Shown one piece after another: positions 1 through 6,670 of a stretch of 9,117 nt of DNA. The translations under genes were made by a program, and so were the position numbers. The notes below the pieces were generated by a model. That model worked only from the letters and a program-made list of their open reading frames with translations, did no database searches and had not been told where the DNA came from. Position 1 is the stretch's first letter; each line of letters opens with the position of its first letter. Origin of the DNA: Rhodocyclaceae bacterium UBA2271 (GTDB lineage Bacteria; Pseudomonadota; Gammaproteobacteria; Burkholderiales; Rhodocyclaceae). The stretch covers positions 1 to 9,117 of the forward strand of contig DDXB01000016.1 of assembly GCA_002347405.1 (NCBI GenBank). Direction: 5' to 3'.

Positions 1-58
1 GGGATAGAAACGTGATGGCGGCCATGCGGCAGAACTGGACACCCGTGCAGCTATACAA

Positions 59-130
59 GGTGAGGCCTATGCGGCAAAAGAGCATGGTGAGGCCTATGCG
101 GCTAAAGAGCAAGGTGACGCCTATGCGGCG
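59..130. repeat. 27-bp tandem repeat, 2.7 copies, running into the 3' end of the L,D-transpeptidase gene
   Basis: Two full 27-base units (59-85 and 86-112) and a partial third (113-130) all begin GGTGAGGCCTATGCGGC or a near copy. Units 1 and 2 differ at only two positions; the third has GGTGAC instead of GGTGAG. A looser relative of the core (GGCCATGCGGCAGAA) lies at 20-34 but is out of register. The third unit contains the stop codon of the minus-strand gene (121-123), so the last two alanine codons and the TAG are repeat sequence. The same GCCGCATAG recurs downstream of that stop in each unit. Because 27 is a multiple of three, the units stay open on the plus strand: one frame reads GEAYAAKEH/GEAYAAKEQ and ends at 139, another is open from the left edge to 167. 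Neither frame has a recognisable start or family, so no gene is called in 1-120. Confidence 0.85.
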
Positions 131-1344
131 TCTTCGTGAACAATCTTCCAGCGCCCGTCTTCCTTGATCCAGTACTGGCGCTTTTGCATCCGGTTCGACA
201 GGTTGCTGCTCTGGTAGTCCTGCTCGAAGGTGACGACGACATATTCGTCCTTGCCGGGATTGCGGAACATGCTGACGTTGTGGGTGGTCACCTTGATCCA
301 CTGTTTGCCGGCATTGACCTTTTTCTTCTGCGCGATCCATTGGGACAGTGTTTTGCCGTCGCCCGAAAAGTCGCGCGCATAGTGGCGCGCATAGCGGTCG
401 ATGTCGCGGCTTTCCCAGTCGCTGCGCCAGGTGTCGATCATGGCGAGCAGCGCTTTGCGCTCGGCCTGCCAGTCATCGAGCGAGGTCCATTCGATGCTGT
501 TGCTGATGATGACGGGGGTGGCGCCGACCTGGAGATTTTTCGCCAGCGCGTCGAGGTCGCTGTTGGCGAGCACGACGCAGCCATCCGAGGCCAGCGGCGG
601 GCGCGAGAAAGTGTCGGATGGCGTGCCGTGCAGCCAGATGCCGTGGCCGTTCTTGCCCATTTTCTTGTCCCATTTGTTGGGATAGTTGATAGGGAAGGCG
701 CCACTGCCGTAGAGGTCGGGCAGTTTCTTGCGCGACAGGTTGGCGGTGACGTGATAGACGCCGATGGGCGTCTTCTGGTCGCCTTCCTTGAGTTTGTCAG
801 AGCCGAGCTTGCCGTGCGAGATGTAGTAGTCGGCGACGAAACGCGGCGTGCCATTGTCGTTCTGGTAGAGGTACAGCCGCGCTTTCTGCGTATCGACCAC
901 CACGGCGTGCTCCTGATCCGGGCGCATCTGCAACAGATAGCGCGGCACCTGGGCGCCGTTCGGCCGGTTCTTGTAGGCGCGCAGGCGGGCGATGGCTTCC
1001 TGCTGCAAATCGGCGACCTGTTCGGCAACCGGCGCGCCGGTTTTTGCCGCCACATGTTGCGCGCCGCCCTCGCCAAAATTCTTGAGCGTCCGGGTGCGGG
1101 CGAGCAGCAAGTCGCCCTTGATCAGGTGGCCGAGCCGAAATTTCGGGTAGGCCTTGAGCAGCGCTTCGGTTTCGTTGAGCGCTGGTTCCCAGCGGTTTTT
1201 CTCGATGTGCTCGAAAATGCGTACCAGCAGGGGATCGGGGCCGGAATCGGTGTAACGCGCGGGGATGCCGACATCCGCCGCCGCGCCTTGCATGCATAAA
1301 AGAGCGGTGCAAGCAACACCGATCAGATGACGTATCGCGCTCAT
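121..1344 (-). CDS. Csd6/YafK-like L,D-transpeptidase-fold murein enzyme with C-terminal NTF2-like domain
   Basis: 407 aa, predicted periplasmic peptidoglycan enzyme. Residues 1-24 form a signal peptide ending in an AAA-D cleavage site; there is no lipobox. A helical region follows, then a YkuD-type catalytic domain at about 147-280 with the motifs HGIWLHGTP (234-242) and SDGCVVL (253-259). Cys256 is the expected nucleophile and His240 the likely partner. Residues about 290-405 form an NTF2-like domain (WRSDWESRD, HYARDF, ending DGRWKIVHE). This architecture matches Helicobacter Csd6, which acts as an L,D-carboxypeptidase; the related E. coli YafK (DpaA) releases Braun lipoprotein. The reaction here could therefore be transpeptidation, tetrapeptide trimming or lipoprotein release. 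The start is the ATG at 1344, which overlaps the upstream stop as ATGA and has AGGAG 11 bases upstream. A GTG at 1374 would place 10 extra residues before the signal peptide and is less likely. Fold confidence is high; the exact reaction is uncertain. Confidence 0.92.
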   Translation of the reverse strand: MSAIRHLIGVACTALLCMQGAAADVGIPARYTDSGPDPLLVRIFEHIEKNRWEPALNETEALLKAYPKFRLGHLIKGDLLLARTRTLKNFGEGGAQHVAAKTGAPVAEQVADLQQEAIARLRAYKNRPNGAQVPRYLLQMRPDQEHAVVVDTQKARLYLYQNDNGTPRFVADYYISHGKLGSDKLKEGDQKTPIGVYHVTANLSRKKLPDLYGSGAFPINYPNKWDKKMGKNGHGIWLHGTPSDTFSRPPLASDGCVVLANSDLDALAKNLQVGATPVIISNSIEWTSLDDWQAERKALLAMIDTWRSDWESRDIDRYARHYARDFSGDGKTLSQWIAQKKKVNAGKQWIKVTTHNVSMFRNPGKDEYVVVTFEQDYQSSNLSNRMQKRQYWIKEDGRWKIVHEDAA

Positions 1345-2519
1345 CCGCCGACGCGCTCCTGCTGGATCAGCCACCTGCCGTCATGCTTGATCAGCACCAG
1401 CGTCTTGCCGGACGACGAATTGAAGGTAGCGGACTTATAAGTCTGGCGAAAGCGTACGACGGCCTTGTCGCTGCCTTCGGTCTTGATGTTCAACTTGTCG
1501 CGGCTGACCTCGATCTTGCCGGGCTTGCCGACGCGCTGGCTGCGATCCGTCTCCCATTCCTTGCGTGACTGGCCGTCCGGCGCCTGAAAGTCCCGGGCGT
1601 AATGCGCGAGATAGCCTCTGACATCCTTCTTCGACCAGGCAGCCAGCCAGGCATCGACGGCGGCGGTAATCTCGCTGTTGGCGTCCGCGGCCATGGCGGG
1701 TTCGGGTTTGGGCGCAGGGGCGGGAGCCGGCGCGGCAACAGGCGCCGCCGCCGGTGGGGGCGCCGGCTTGACTTCAACCGGCTTGCTCTCGACGGGGCGA
1801 GCGGCGGGCGCCGCAGCCGGCTTGGGCTCGGCACTGGCAATCACGACCGGTGTCGGCGGGGTGACGGGCGTTGCGGCGGGCACCCTGGCCGGGACGACTG
1901 GCGTGGCAGGGGCCGCAGGCTTGCCGCCTGCCGTTTTCCCGGCGCCAGATGTCTCTCCGCCGACCAGATCGTTGATCATCGCCAACTTGGTCTGTGCCGA
2001 GGCGTTGGAAGAATCGATCTGCAGCGCCTTGCCGTAAGCCTGGCTCGCCAGCCGCGAATAAATGTCACCCAGATTCTCGTGCGCGGTGGCGTAGGCCGGA
2101 TGGGTGCGGATTGCCGACTCAAGCGCTTGCTTGGCCTTTTCGTACTGTTTTTGCTGGGCGTAGATGACGGCCAGGTTGTTGTACGGTTCGGGCAGGTCGG
2201 GATAGTCTTCGGTGAGCTTCTGAAAAACCTCGATGGCCTCTTTCTGCCTGTTCATCCCCGTGAGGATGATGCCTCTCAGGAACCGCCCCTGCGCATCCTT
2301 CGGCTTGGCAGCAAGGTGCCGGTTGACCTGCTTGAGCGCTTCGGCATGCTGGCCGGACTTGAGCAACTGGCTTGCTTCGCTGTAACTGTCGGCGCGGACC
2401 GGCAAGGCGGCCATGCTGGCTAGCAACAGCCCCAGGGTCAGGATGAATGCCTGCGCGCTGAGGCGGAAACGAATGGCGGTCGAAGACGCGGCGGTCGGGA
2501 AAGCGGGCAGAATTGGCAT
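1341..2519 (-). CDS. Periplasmic TPR protein with Pro/Ala-rich linker and C-terminal NTF2-like domain
   Basis: 392 aa, function unknown. An N-terminal signal sequence (hydrophobic 21-40, cleavage probably after VRA at 43) indicates export. About four TPR units follow (44-77, 78-111, 112-145, about 146-174), with typical positions such as PYNNLAVIYAQQKQYEKA. The fourth unit is shortened by about five residues. Residues about 190-278 are a low-complexity Pro/Ala/Lys linker, a common periplasmic spacer. The C-terminus (about 282-390) is NTF2-like and clearly related to the one in the next gene: both have W-x3-W, a K/R-D step, HYARDF and a terminal DGRW. The stop overlaps the start of the L,D-transpeptidase gene as ATGA, so the two are probably co-translated. 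A scaffold or regulator of the enzyme is inferred. The start (ATG at 2519) lacks a good Shine-Dalgarno; a slightly shorter start cannot be excluded. Confidence 0.88.
   Translation of the reverse strand: MPILPAFPTAASSTAIRFRLSAQAFILTLGLLLASMAALPVRADSYSEASQLLKSGQHAEALKQVNRHLAAKPKDAQGRFLRGIILTGMNRQKEAIEVFQKLTEDYPDLPEPYNNLAVIYAQQKQYEKAKQALESAIRTHPAYATAHENLGDIYSRLASQAYGKALQIDSSNASAQTKLAMINDLVGGETSGAGKTAGGKPAAPATPVVPARVPAATPVTPPTPVVIASAEPKPAAAPAARPVESKPVEVKPAPPPAAAPVAAPAPAPAPKPEPAMAADANSEITAAVDAWLAAWSKKDVRGYLAHYARDFQAPDGQSRKEWETDRSQRVGKPGKIEVSRDKLNIKTEGSDKAVVRFRQTYKSATFNSSSGKTLVLIKHDGRWLIQQERVGG
1356..1360 (-). promoter_or_regulatory. Ribosome binding site supporting the ATG at 1344
   Basis: AGGAG on the minus strand lies inside the last codons of the TPR gene, 11 bases before the ATG at 1344. 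Together with the ATGA stop/start overlap (1341-1344), it supports translational coupling and the internal ATG over the upstream GTG. Confidence 0.55.
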
Positions 2520-2554
2520 TTTGTGCTGGTCAGTACTGAAAAATTCAACGTATC

Positions 2555-2563
2555 ATTCTAACA
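2555..2563 (-). promoter_or_regulatory. Candidate extended -10 promoter for the TPR/L,D-transpeptidase operon
   Basis: The minus strand reads TGTTAGAAT, a TGn-extended -10 with 5 of 6 matches to TATAAT. Transcription would begin near 2548, about 28 bases before the ATG at 2519. No convincing -35 hexamer is present at 16-18 bases spacing, as is usual for extended -10 promoters. This is a motif match only. Confidence 0.33.
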
Positions 2564-2673
2564 AAGATGCGCAGCCCGACGCTCCGTTCGGGTTGTGTCT
2601 AAAGCCCTAATACGACACTTTTACCGCCCTTTATGCGTTTTCGCCGGCCAATCCAACTTTCGGCCCTATCCCC

Positions 2674-4065
2674 ATGCTGAAAATCTACAACACCCTCGCC
2701 CGCGCCCCGCAGGAATTCACACCCATCGAACCCGGCAAGGTGCGCCTCTACGTTTGCGGCATGACGGTGTATGACTACTGTCACCTCGGCCACGGCCGGG
2801 TGATGGTGGTGTTCGACATGGTGGTGCGCTGGCTCAGGGCCAGCGGCCTCACGGTGACTTATGTGCGCAACATCACCGATATTGACGACAAAATCATCAA
2901 ACGCGCCGCTGAAAACGGCGAAACGGTGCGTGCGCTGACCGATCGCTTCATCGGCTTCATGCGTGAGGATGCCGCTGCGCTGGGCGTACAGCCGCCCGAC
3001 CACGAACCGCGCGCCACTGAATATGTGCCGCAGATGCTTGACATCATCGGCGCGCTCGAAAAGAACGGTTACGCCTATGTCGCCGAAAACCACGATGTCT
3101 GCTATTCGGTGCGAAAATTTCCAGGCTACGGCAAGCTGTCCGGCAAGTCGCTCGAAGACCTGCGCGCCGGTGAACGCGTCGATGTCATGGCCGGCAAGCA
3201 GGATCCGCTCGACTTCGTGCTCTGGAAGCACGCCAAGGCCGAAGAGTCGGCCGAAGTGAAATGGGAGTCGGCCTGGGGCACCGGCCGTCCCGGCTGGCAC
3301 ATCGAATGCTCGGCCATGAGTTCGCAACTGCTCGGCCCGCACTTCGACATCCACGGCGGCGGCCAGGACCTGCAGTTTCCCCATCACGAAAACGAAATCG
3401 CCCAGAGCGAAGGCGCCATGGGCTGCAATGAGGGCAATACCTTCGTCAACTACTGGATGCACAACGGCTTCGTGCGCGTCGATGACGAGAAAATGTCGAA
3501 GTCGCTCGGCAACTTCTTCACCATCCGCGACATTCTCAAAAAATACGATCCGGAAGTGGTGCGCTTCTTCATCCTGCGCGCCCACTACCGCAGCCCGCTC
3601 AACTATTCCGACGCCCACCTCGACGACGCCCGCGCAGGCCTGGCGCGGTTTTACACGGCACTGAAAGGCTTCGATGTCACGTCAGCCGTCGACTGGAGCG
3701 AGAGCCACGCGCAACGTTTCAAGGCGGCAATGGACGACGACTTCGCCACCCCCGAAGCCGTCGCCGTGCTGTTCGACATCGCCAACGAACTCAACCGCAC
3801 GAAAGACCCGAAGCTCGCGGCACAACTCAGGGGACTGGGCGAGGTGCTCGGCCTGCTGCAGCGCGACCCGGTGACATTTCTGCAGGCCGGCCCGGCATCA
3901 GCCGATGGCCTGAGCACCGAGGACATTGACGCAAAAGTCGGCGCTCGCAACACGGCGAAAAAAGCGAAGAATTTCGCCGAAGCCGACCGCATCCGTGACG
4001 AACTCAAGGCTGCCGGCATCGTCCTCGAAGACGGACCAGCAGGGACGACGTGGCGGCGGGGGTAG
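2674..4065 (+). CDS. cysS: Cysteinyl-tRNA synthetase
   Basis: 463 aa, the normal length for bacterial CysRS. It charges tRNA-Cys with cysteine in the cytosol and is normally essential. The class I signatures are present: HLGH at 37-40 (the HIGH motif) and KMSKS at 273-277. The zinc site that selects cysteine is intact, with Cys28, Cys212 (WHIECSAMS), His237 and Glu241 (HHENE), matching the E. coli Cys28/Cys209/His234/Glu238 set. An anticodon stem-contact DALR-type region follows after about 345, and the C-terminal helix has the usual ARNTAKKAKNFAEADRIRDEL segment. It stands alone, divergent from the TPR gene and convergent with amrS. The ATG at 2674 gives the expected N-terminus (LKIYNTL), although no strong Shine-Dalgarno precedes it. 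Nothing is truncated or missing. Confidence 0.98.
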   Translation: MLKIYNTLARAPQEFTPIEPGKVRLYVCGMTVYDYCHLGHGRVMVVFDMVVRWLRASGLTVTYVRNITDIDDKIIKRAAENGETVRALTDRFIGFMREDAAALGVQPPDHEPRATEYVPQMLDIIGALEKNGYAYVAENHDVCYSVRKFPGYGKLSGKSLEDLRAGERVDVMAGKQDPLDFVLWKHAKAEESAEVKWESAWGTGRPGWHIECSAMSSQLLGPHFDIHGGGQDLQFPHHENEIAQSEGAMGCNEGNTFVNYWMHNGFVRVDDEKMSKSLGNFFTIRDILKKYDPEVVRFFILRAHYRSPLNYSDAHLDDARAGLARFYTALKGFDVTSAVDWSESHAQRFKAAMDDDFATPEAVAVLFDIANELNRTKDPKLAAQLRGLGEVLGLLQRDPVTFLQAGPASADGLSTEDIDAKVGARNTAKKAKNFAEADRIRDELKAAGIVLEDGPAGTTWRRG

Positions 4066-4073
4066 CTTTTTCT

Positions 4074-4130
4074 CCCCTCTATTTGAGGGGGCGCCGTATC
4101 ACCAGCGCCGACTTTTGTCAGGCGCCCCTC
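4074..4130. terminator. Inverted repeats between convergent cysS and amrS; possible bidirectional terminator
   Basis: The gap between the two convergent genes is only 63 bases and is almost all inverted repeat. A 6-bp stem CCCCTC/GAGGGG (4074-4079 with 4085-4090, loop TATTT) is followed by an 8-bp stem GCGCCGAC/GTC(A)GGCGC (4105-4112 with 4117-4125, loop TTTT, one bulged A). A competing long pairing joins 4085-4095 to 4121-4130 and reaches the amrS stop codon. None is followed by a clear T-run on either strand, so this is not a textbook intrinsic terminator. Its position supports a transcription-ending role. Confidence 0.4.
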
Positions 4131-5220
4131 ATTTACCCAGGTGCACCGGAATGCAGCGCGCACCGAAAGACTTGTCGAAATGCCCGAATCGGCCAGAAAT
4201 CGCCGTGCCGCAGTGTTGGCATTTGCCGAAGTCATCCAGCCGGTAATTGAGGATTTCGTACCAGTCGCGTTCGATGACGGCTTGCCCGCAGCCGGGGCAG
4301 AGGGTCGCGTCGCCGGCGCGGTTGTGCACGTTGCCGGTGTAGACGTAGCGCAGCCCTGCTTGCATGGCGATCTCGCGGGCCTGGGTGAGCGTGGCGGGCG
4401 GGGTGGCGGGGGCGTCGAGGAGCTTGTAGTCCGGATGGAAGGCCGAGAAGTGCAGCGGTACGTCGGGGCCGAGTTCCTTGTGGCACCAGTCGGCCAGCGC
4501 CTTGATTTCGGTCGCGGAATCGTTCTTGCCGGGGATCAGCAGGGTTGTCAGTTCGATCCAGCAGTCGGTTTCGTGATGCACCATGGAGATCAGGTCGAGC
4601 ACCGGTTGCAGGTGGCCGGCGCAGAGCTTGAAGTAGAACTCGTCGGTGAAGGCCTTGAGGTCGATGTTGGCGGCGTCCAGCTTGGCGTAGAACTCGCGCG
4701 CCGCCGGCAGGTACATGTAGCCGGCGGTGACCGCGACGGTCTTGATGCCGAGGTCGTGGCAGGCGTCGGCGGTGTCCATGGCGTATTCGGCGAAGATCAC
4801 GGGGTCGTTGTAGGTGAAGGCGACGCTTTGTGCGCCATATCTTTTCGCCGCCCGTGCGATGTCCGTCGGGCTGGCGCTGTCCATCAGGGTGTCCATCTCG
4901 CGCGATTTCGAGATGTCCCAGTTCTGGCAGAACTTGCAGGCGAGGTTGCAGCCGGCAGTGCCGAAGGAGAGGATGCTGGAGCCGGGGTAGAAGTGGTTGA
5001 GCGGCTTCTTCTCGATGGGGTCGATGCAGAAGCCGGAACTGCGGCCGTAGGTAGTGAGCACCATCTCACCGCCCTGGTTGGCGCGCACGAAGCAGGCGGC
5101 GCGCTGGCCGTCATGCAGCTTGCAGTCGCGCGGACAGAGGTCGCACTGGATGCGGCCGTCGGGGAGTTTGTGCCACCAGCGGGCCGGGTGTCCGCTCAGG
5201 GTTTCTCTAGGGTTTTCCAT
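4129..5220 (-). CDS. amrS: AmmeMemoRadiSam system radical SAM enzyme
   Basis: 363 aa from the ATG at 5220. The radical SAM cluster motif CNLACKFC (Cys91, Cys95, Cys98) binds a 4Fe-4S cluster that cleaves S-adenosylmethionine to a radical. An N-terminal cysteine patch CDLCPRDC (Cys26, Cys29, Cys33, with Cys43 after it) is typical of the AmrS / pyruvate formate-lyase-activase-like branch. Two C-terminal cysteine pairs (CPGC at 308-311 and CQHC at 334-337) look like a zinc-ribbon or rubredoxin-like knuckle. The open frame extends to 5370, but those 50 extra residues are simply the overlapping amrA gene in another frame. The ATG at 5220 has GAGGT six bases upstream and yields a family-like N-terminus. 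It overlaps amrA by 25 bases and is the last gene of the cluster. Its substrate is, to my knowledge, not established. Family assignment is very secure. Confidence 0.96.
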   Translation of the reverse strand: MENPRETLSGHPARWWHKLPDGRIQCDLCPRDCKLHDGQRAACFVRANQGGEMVLTTYGRSSGFCIDPIEKKPLNHFYPGSSILSFGTAGCNLACKFCQNWDISKSREMDTLMDSASPTDIARAAKRYGAQSVAFTYNDPVIFAEYAMDTADACHDLGIKTVAVTAGYMYLPAAREFYAKLDAANIDLKAFTDEFYFKLCAGHLQPVLDLISMVHHETDCWIELTTLLIPGKNDSATEIKALADWCHKELGPDVPLHFSAFHPDYKLLDAPATPPATLTQAREIAMQAGLRYVYTGNVHNRAGDATLCPGCGQAVIERDWYEILNYRLDDFGKCQHCGTAISGRFGHFDKSFGARCIPVHLGK

Positions 5221-5762
5221 TTCCGTACCTCGTAACGGTAGAGTTTGACCTCCGGTGACCAGAAGTCGGCGGCAAAGCCGGCTTTTTGCTTGAGGTGGTT
5301 GAAAAACTGCCGTGGCTCGGGCAGTCCTTCCCACACCTGCGGCAGGAATGTGCCGCGCTTGCCATGGCATTCGAAGATCACGCCGTCGATGTTCGGCCGC
5401 AGTTGGCCGAGAGCGTCGGCTTCATCGGTGAAGTGCAGTTCGACCGGTGTTGCCAGGAGCGATACTTCGACGCGAACGCGGACGAATTCATCGGCGCGAA
5501 GCGGATTGAAGCGTGGATCGCGGAAGGCGGCGGCGCGGGCGTTTTCGCGCACATCGGTGTCGAGCGGCCGCCAGGCTTCCAGCGAGCCGATGCAGCCACG
5601 CAAGCGTCCGTCCAGCATCAGCGTGACGAAGGTGGCGCCGGGTTGTGCGAGCGCCGGGTGGTCGGGTTCGGCCTGCGCTGTTTCAGCGAATTCACTGCCG
5701 ATGGCATTGCGGGCGCGGACCAGCAGCGCGGTGCCGAGGGTGGCATTGGTGTCGTCAGACAT
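5196..5762 (-). CDS. amrA: AmmeMemoRadiSam system protein A (AMMECR1 domain)
   Basis: 188 aa from the ATG at 5762, a single AMMECR1 domain over most of its length. The family signature LRGCIGS is at 54-60, followed by an AAFRDPRF segment (78-85) and a GKRGTFLPQVW segment (134-144), all characteristic of the family also found as human AMMECR1. Cytosolic, with no signal or membrane segment. The ATG at 5762 overlaps the end of amrB by 8 bases (amrB stop at 5755-5757), and the gene itself overlaps amrS by 25 bases. An upstream start at 5813 would add 17 residues lying within amrB codons and is less likely. The domain is conserved in all kingdoms, and in prokaryotes it is often encoded with Memo and a radical SAM protein. 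Its biochemical job is, to my knowledge, unresolved; a role alongside AmrS and AmrB is inferred from co-occurrence. Confidence 0.94.
   Translation of the reverse strand: MSDDTNATLGTALLVRARNAIGSEFAETAQAEPDHPALAQPGATFVTLMLDGRLRGCIGSLEAWRPLDTDVRENARAAAFRDPRFNPLRADEFVRVRVEVSLLATPVELHFTDEADALGQLRPNIDGVIFECHGKRGTFLPQVWEGLPEPRQFFNHLKQKAGFAADFWSPEVKLYRYEVRKWKTLEKP
5227..5231 (-). promoter_or_regulatory. Ribosome binding site fixing the amrS start
   Basis: GAGGT on the minus strand lies six bases before the ATG at 5220, inside the final codons of amrA. It is the strongest translation signal near this start and argues against the 50-residue upstream extension. Confidence 0.65.
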
Positions 5763-6591
5763 GGACGGTCGCCATGGCAGCATAACTGGGCTCAAGGAAG
5801 GCGAAACTCGCATAGCCGACGACGCGCGACTTGTCGCCAGCCGTGTCGCCGGAATTGCGCAGGTCGAGCAGATGGGGCTGCAGGCCGCGCCGCAGGGCGA
5901 CCTCGATCAGGCCGTTGATCGGGGTCGCGCCGCAAGCCTGCTCGTGGTCGAGGAGCAGGCGCAGATGCATGATCTCTTCAGCAGTGTGCCGGTCGCGGCG
6001 CTGGGCGTCGGCGTAGGGATGGTAATGCGAAAGGTCGGAGCTGATGACGATCAGCGTTTCCGGTCCGCCCCACAGCAGTTCCAGCACTTCGGCGACTTCG
6101 TCGGGGGTCGCATAGCCGACGGCAAAGGGTATCAGGCTGAAGTTGCCCAGCACCTGTTGCAGGAAGGGCAGTTGGACTTCCAGCGAATGCTCGTCGGCAT
6201 GGGCGTCCTCGAGTCGCACCACTTGGGGCAAGTGCAGTGCCTTGTCGATGGCTTCGGTGTCGAGTGGCACGTTACCGAGCGGTGTGGCGAAGACAGCAGA
6301 TTGCGGCACCGCGAGTCCGCGCACGGCAACGCGGTGGCAAGGGCCGAGCAGCACGACACGCGTTATCGTTGCCGCATGGGGTGCCAGCAGCGCAAAAGCG
6401 CTAGCCGCAACCCGACCGGAGTAGATGTAACCGGCGTGAGGCACGATCAGCGCCTTGGGCGGCGCTGCTACAAAAGTCGGCGCTGACGGGACGGCGCCAA
6501 GCATGGCGCCGAGTTCCTGACTGAGGGTGGCAGACTCGCCGGGATAGAACATGCCGGCGACTGCGGCGGTGCGAATGCGGTGTGTTTCCAT
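5755..6591 (-). CDS. amrB: AmmeMemoRadiSam system protein B (Memo-like)
   Basis: 278 aa from the ATG at 6591, the usual size for Memo-family proteins, which share a fold with class III extradiol (LigB-type) dioxygenases. The expected conserved blocks are present: an early AGMFYPG, PHAGYIYSG (His52), GPCHR (His86), an EHSLEVQLPF block (134-143) and SSDLSHYH (184-191). These histidines line the metal-binding pocket in the family. The frame stays open to 6642, but the ATG at 6591 has a Shine-Dalgarno (AAGGA, about eight bases away) and starts just before the conserved N-terminus (THRIRTAAVAGMFYPG). It is the first gene of the three-gene overlapping cluster amrB-amrA-amrS. Cytosolic. Whether this protein oxidises a substrate, handles iron or acts as a binding partner cannot be told from sequence. 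Confidence 0.95.
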   Translation of the reverse strand: METHRIRTAAVAGMFYPGESATLSQELGAMLGAVPSAPTFVAAPPKALIVPHAGYIYSGRVAASAFALLAPHAATITRVVLLGPCHRVAVRGLAVPQSAVFATPLGNVPLDTEAIDKALHLPQVVRLEDAHADEHSLEVQLPFLQQVLGNFSLIPFAVGYATPDEVAEVLELLWGGPETLIVISSDLSHYHPYADAQRRDRHTAEEIMHLRLLLDHEQACGATPINGLIEVALRRGLQPHLLDLRNSGDTAGDKSRVVGYASFAFLEPSYAAMATVHV

Positions 6592-6598
6592 GATGGCG

Positions 6599-6604
6599 AT
6601 CCTT
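6599..6604 (-). promoter_or_regulatory. Ribosome binding site fixing the amrB start
   Basis: AAGGAT on the minus strand ends seven bases before the ATG at 6591. It favours this start over the in-frame upstream codon at 6642, which would add 17 poorly conserved residues. Confidence 0.6.
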
Positions 6605-6670
6605 TCTGGCCCGTGCGAAGGGGTGGAGAAGTGCAAACCCAAGCCAACAGGTCAATGCCTACAATGAATC

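Noticed and set aside
59..130. Possible CRISPR array
   Set aside because: The 27-base units abut one another with no unique spacers; it is a simple tandem repeat.
136..1299. 387-residue open frame on the plus strand opposite the L,D-transpeptidase gene
   Set aside because: It mirrors the real gene codon for codon, has no recognisable domain, and such long antisense frames are common in GC-rich DNA.
1602..2423. Plus-strand frames opposite the TPR gene (1602-2423 and 1678-2037), one rich in Gly/Ala like a structural repeat protein
   Set aside because: The Gly/Ala composition is the complement of the Pro/Ala linker of the real minus-strand gene.
2608..2618. TAATACGAC, resembling the start of a phage T7 promoter
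   Set aside because: Only the first nine bases match; the initiation half (CACTATAG) is absent and no phage genes are nearby.
2599..3618. 339-residue minus-strand frame opposite cysS
   Set aside because: CysS is unambiguous on the plus strand; the antisense product has no family features.
4141..5235. 364-residue plus-strand frame opposite amrS
   Set aside because: AmrS carries all its cysteine motifs on the minus strand; this frame is a shadow rich in Val/Gly/Glu.
5245..6486. 413-residue plus-strand frame opposite amrA and amrB
   Set aside because: It spans two well-supported genes on the other strand and shows no domain.
6650..6655. TTGACC on the minus strand as a -35 for amrB
   Set aside because: No acceptable -10 lies 16-18 bases downstream.
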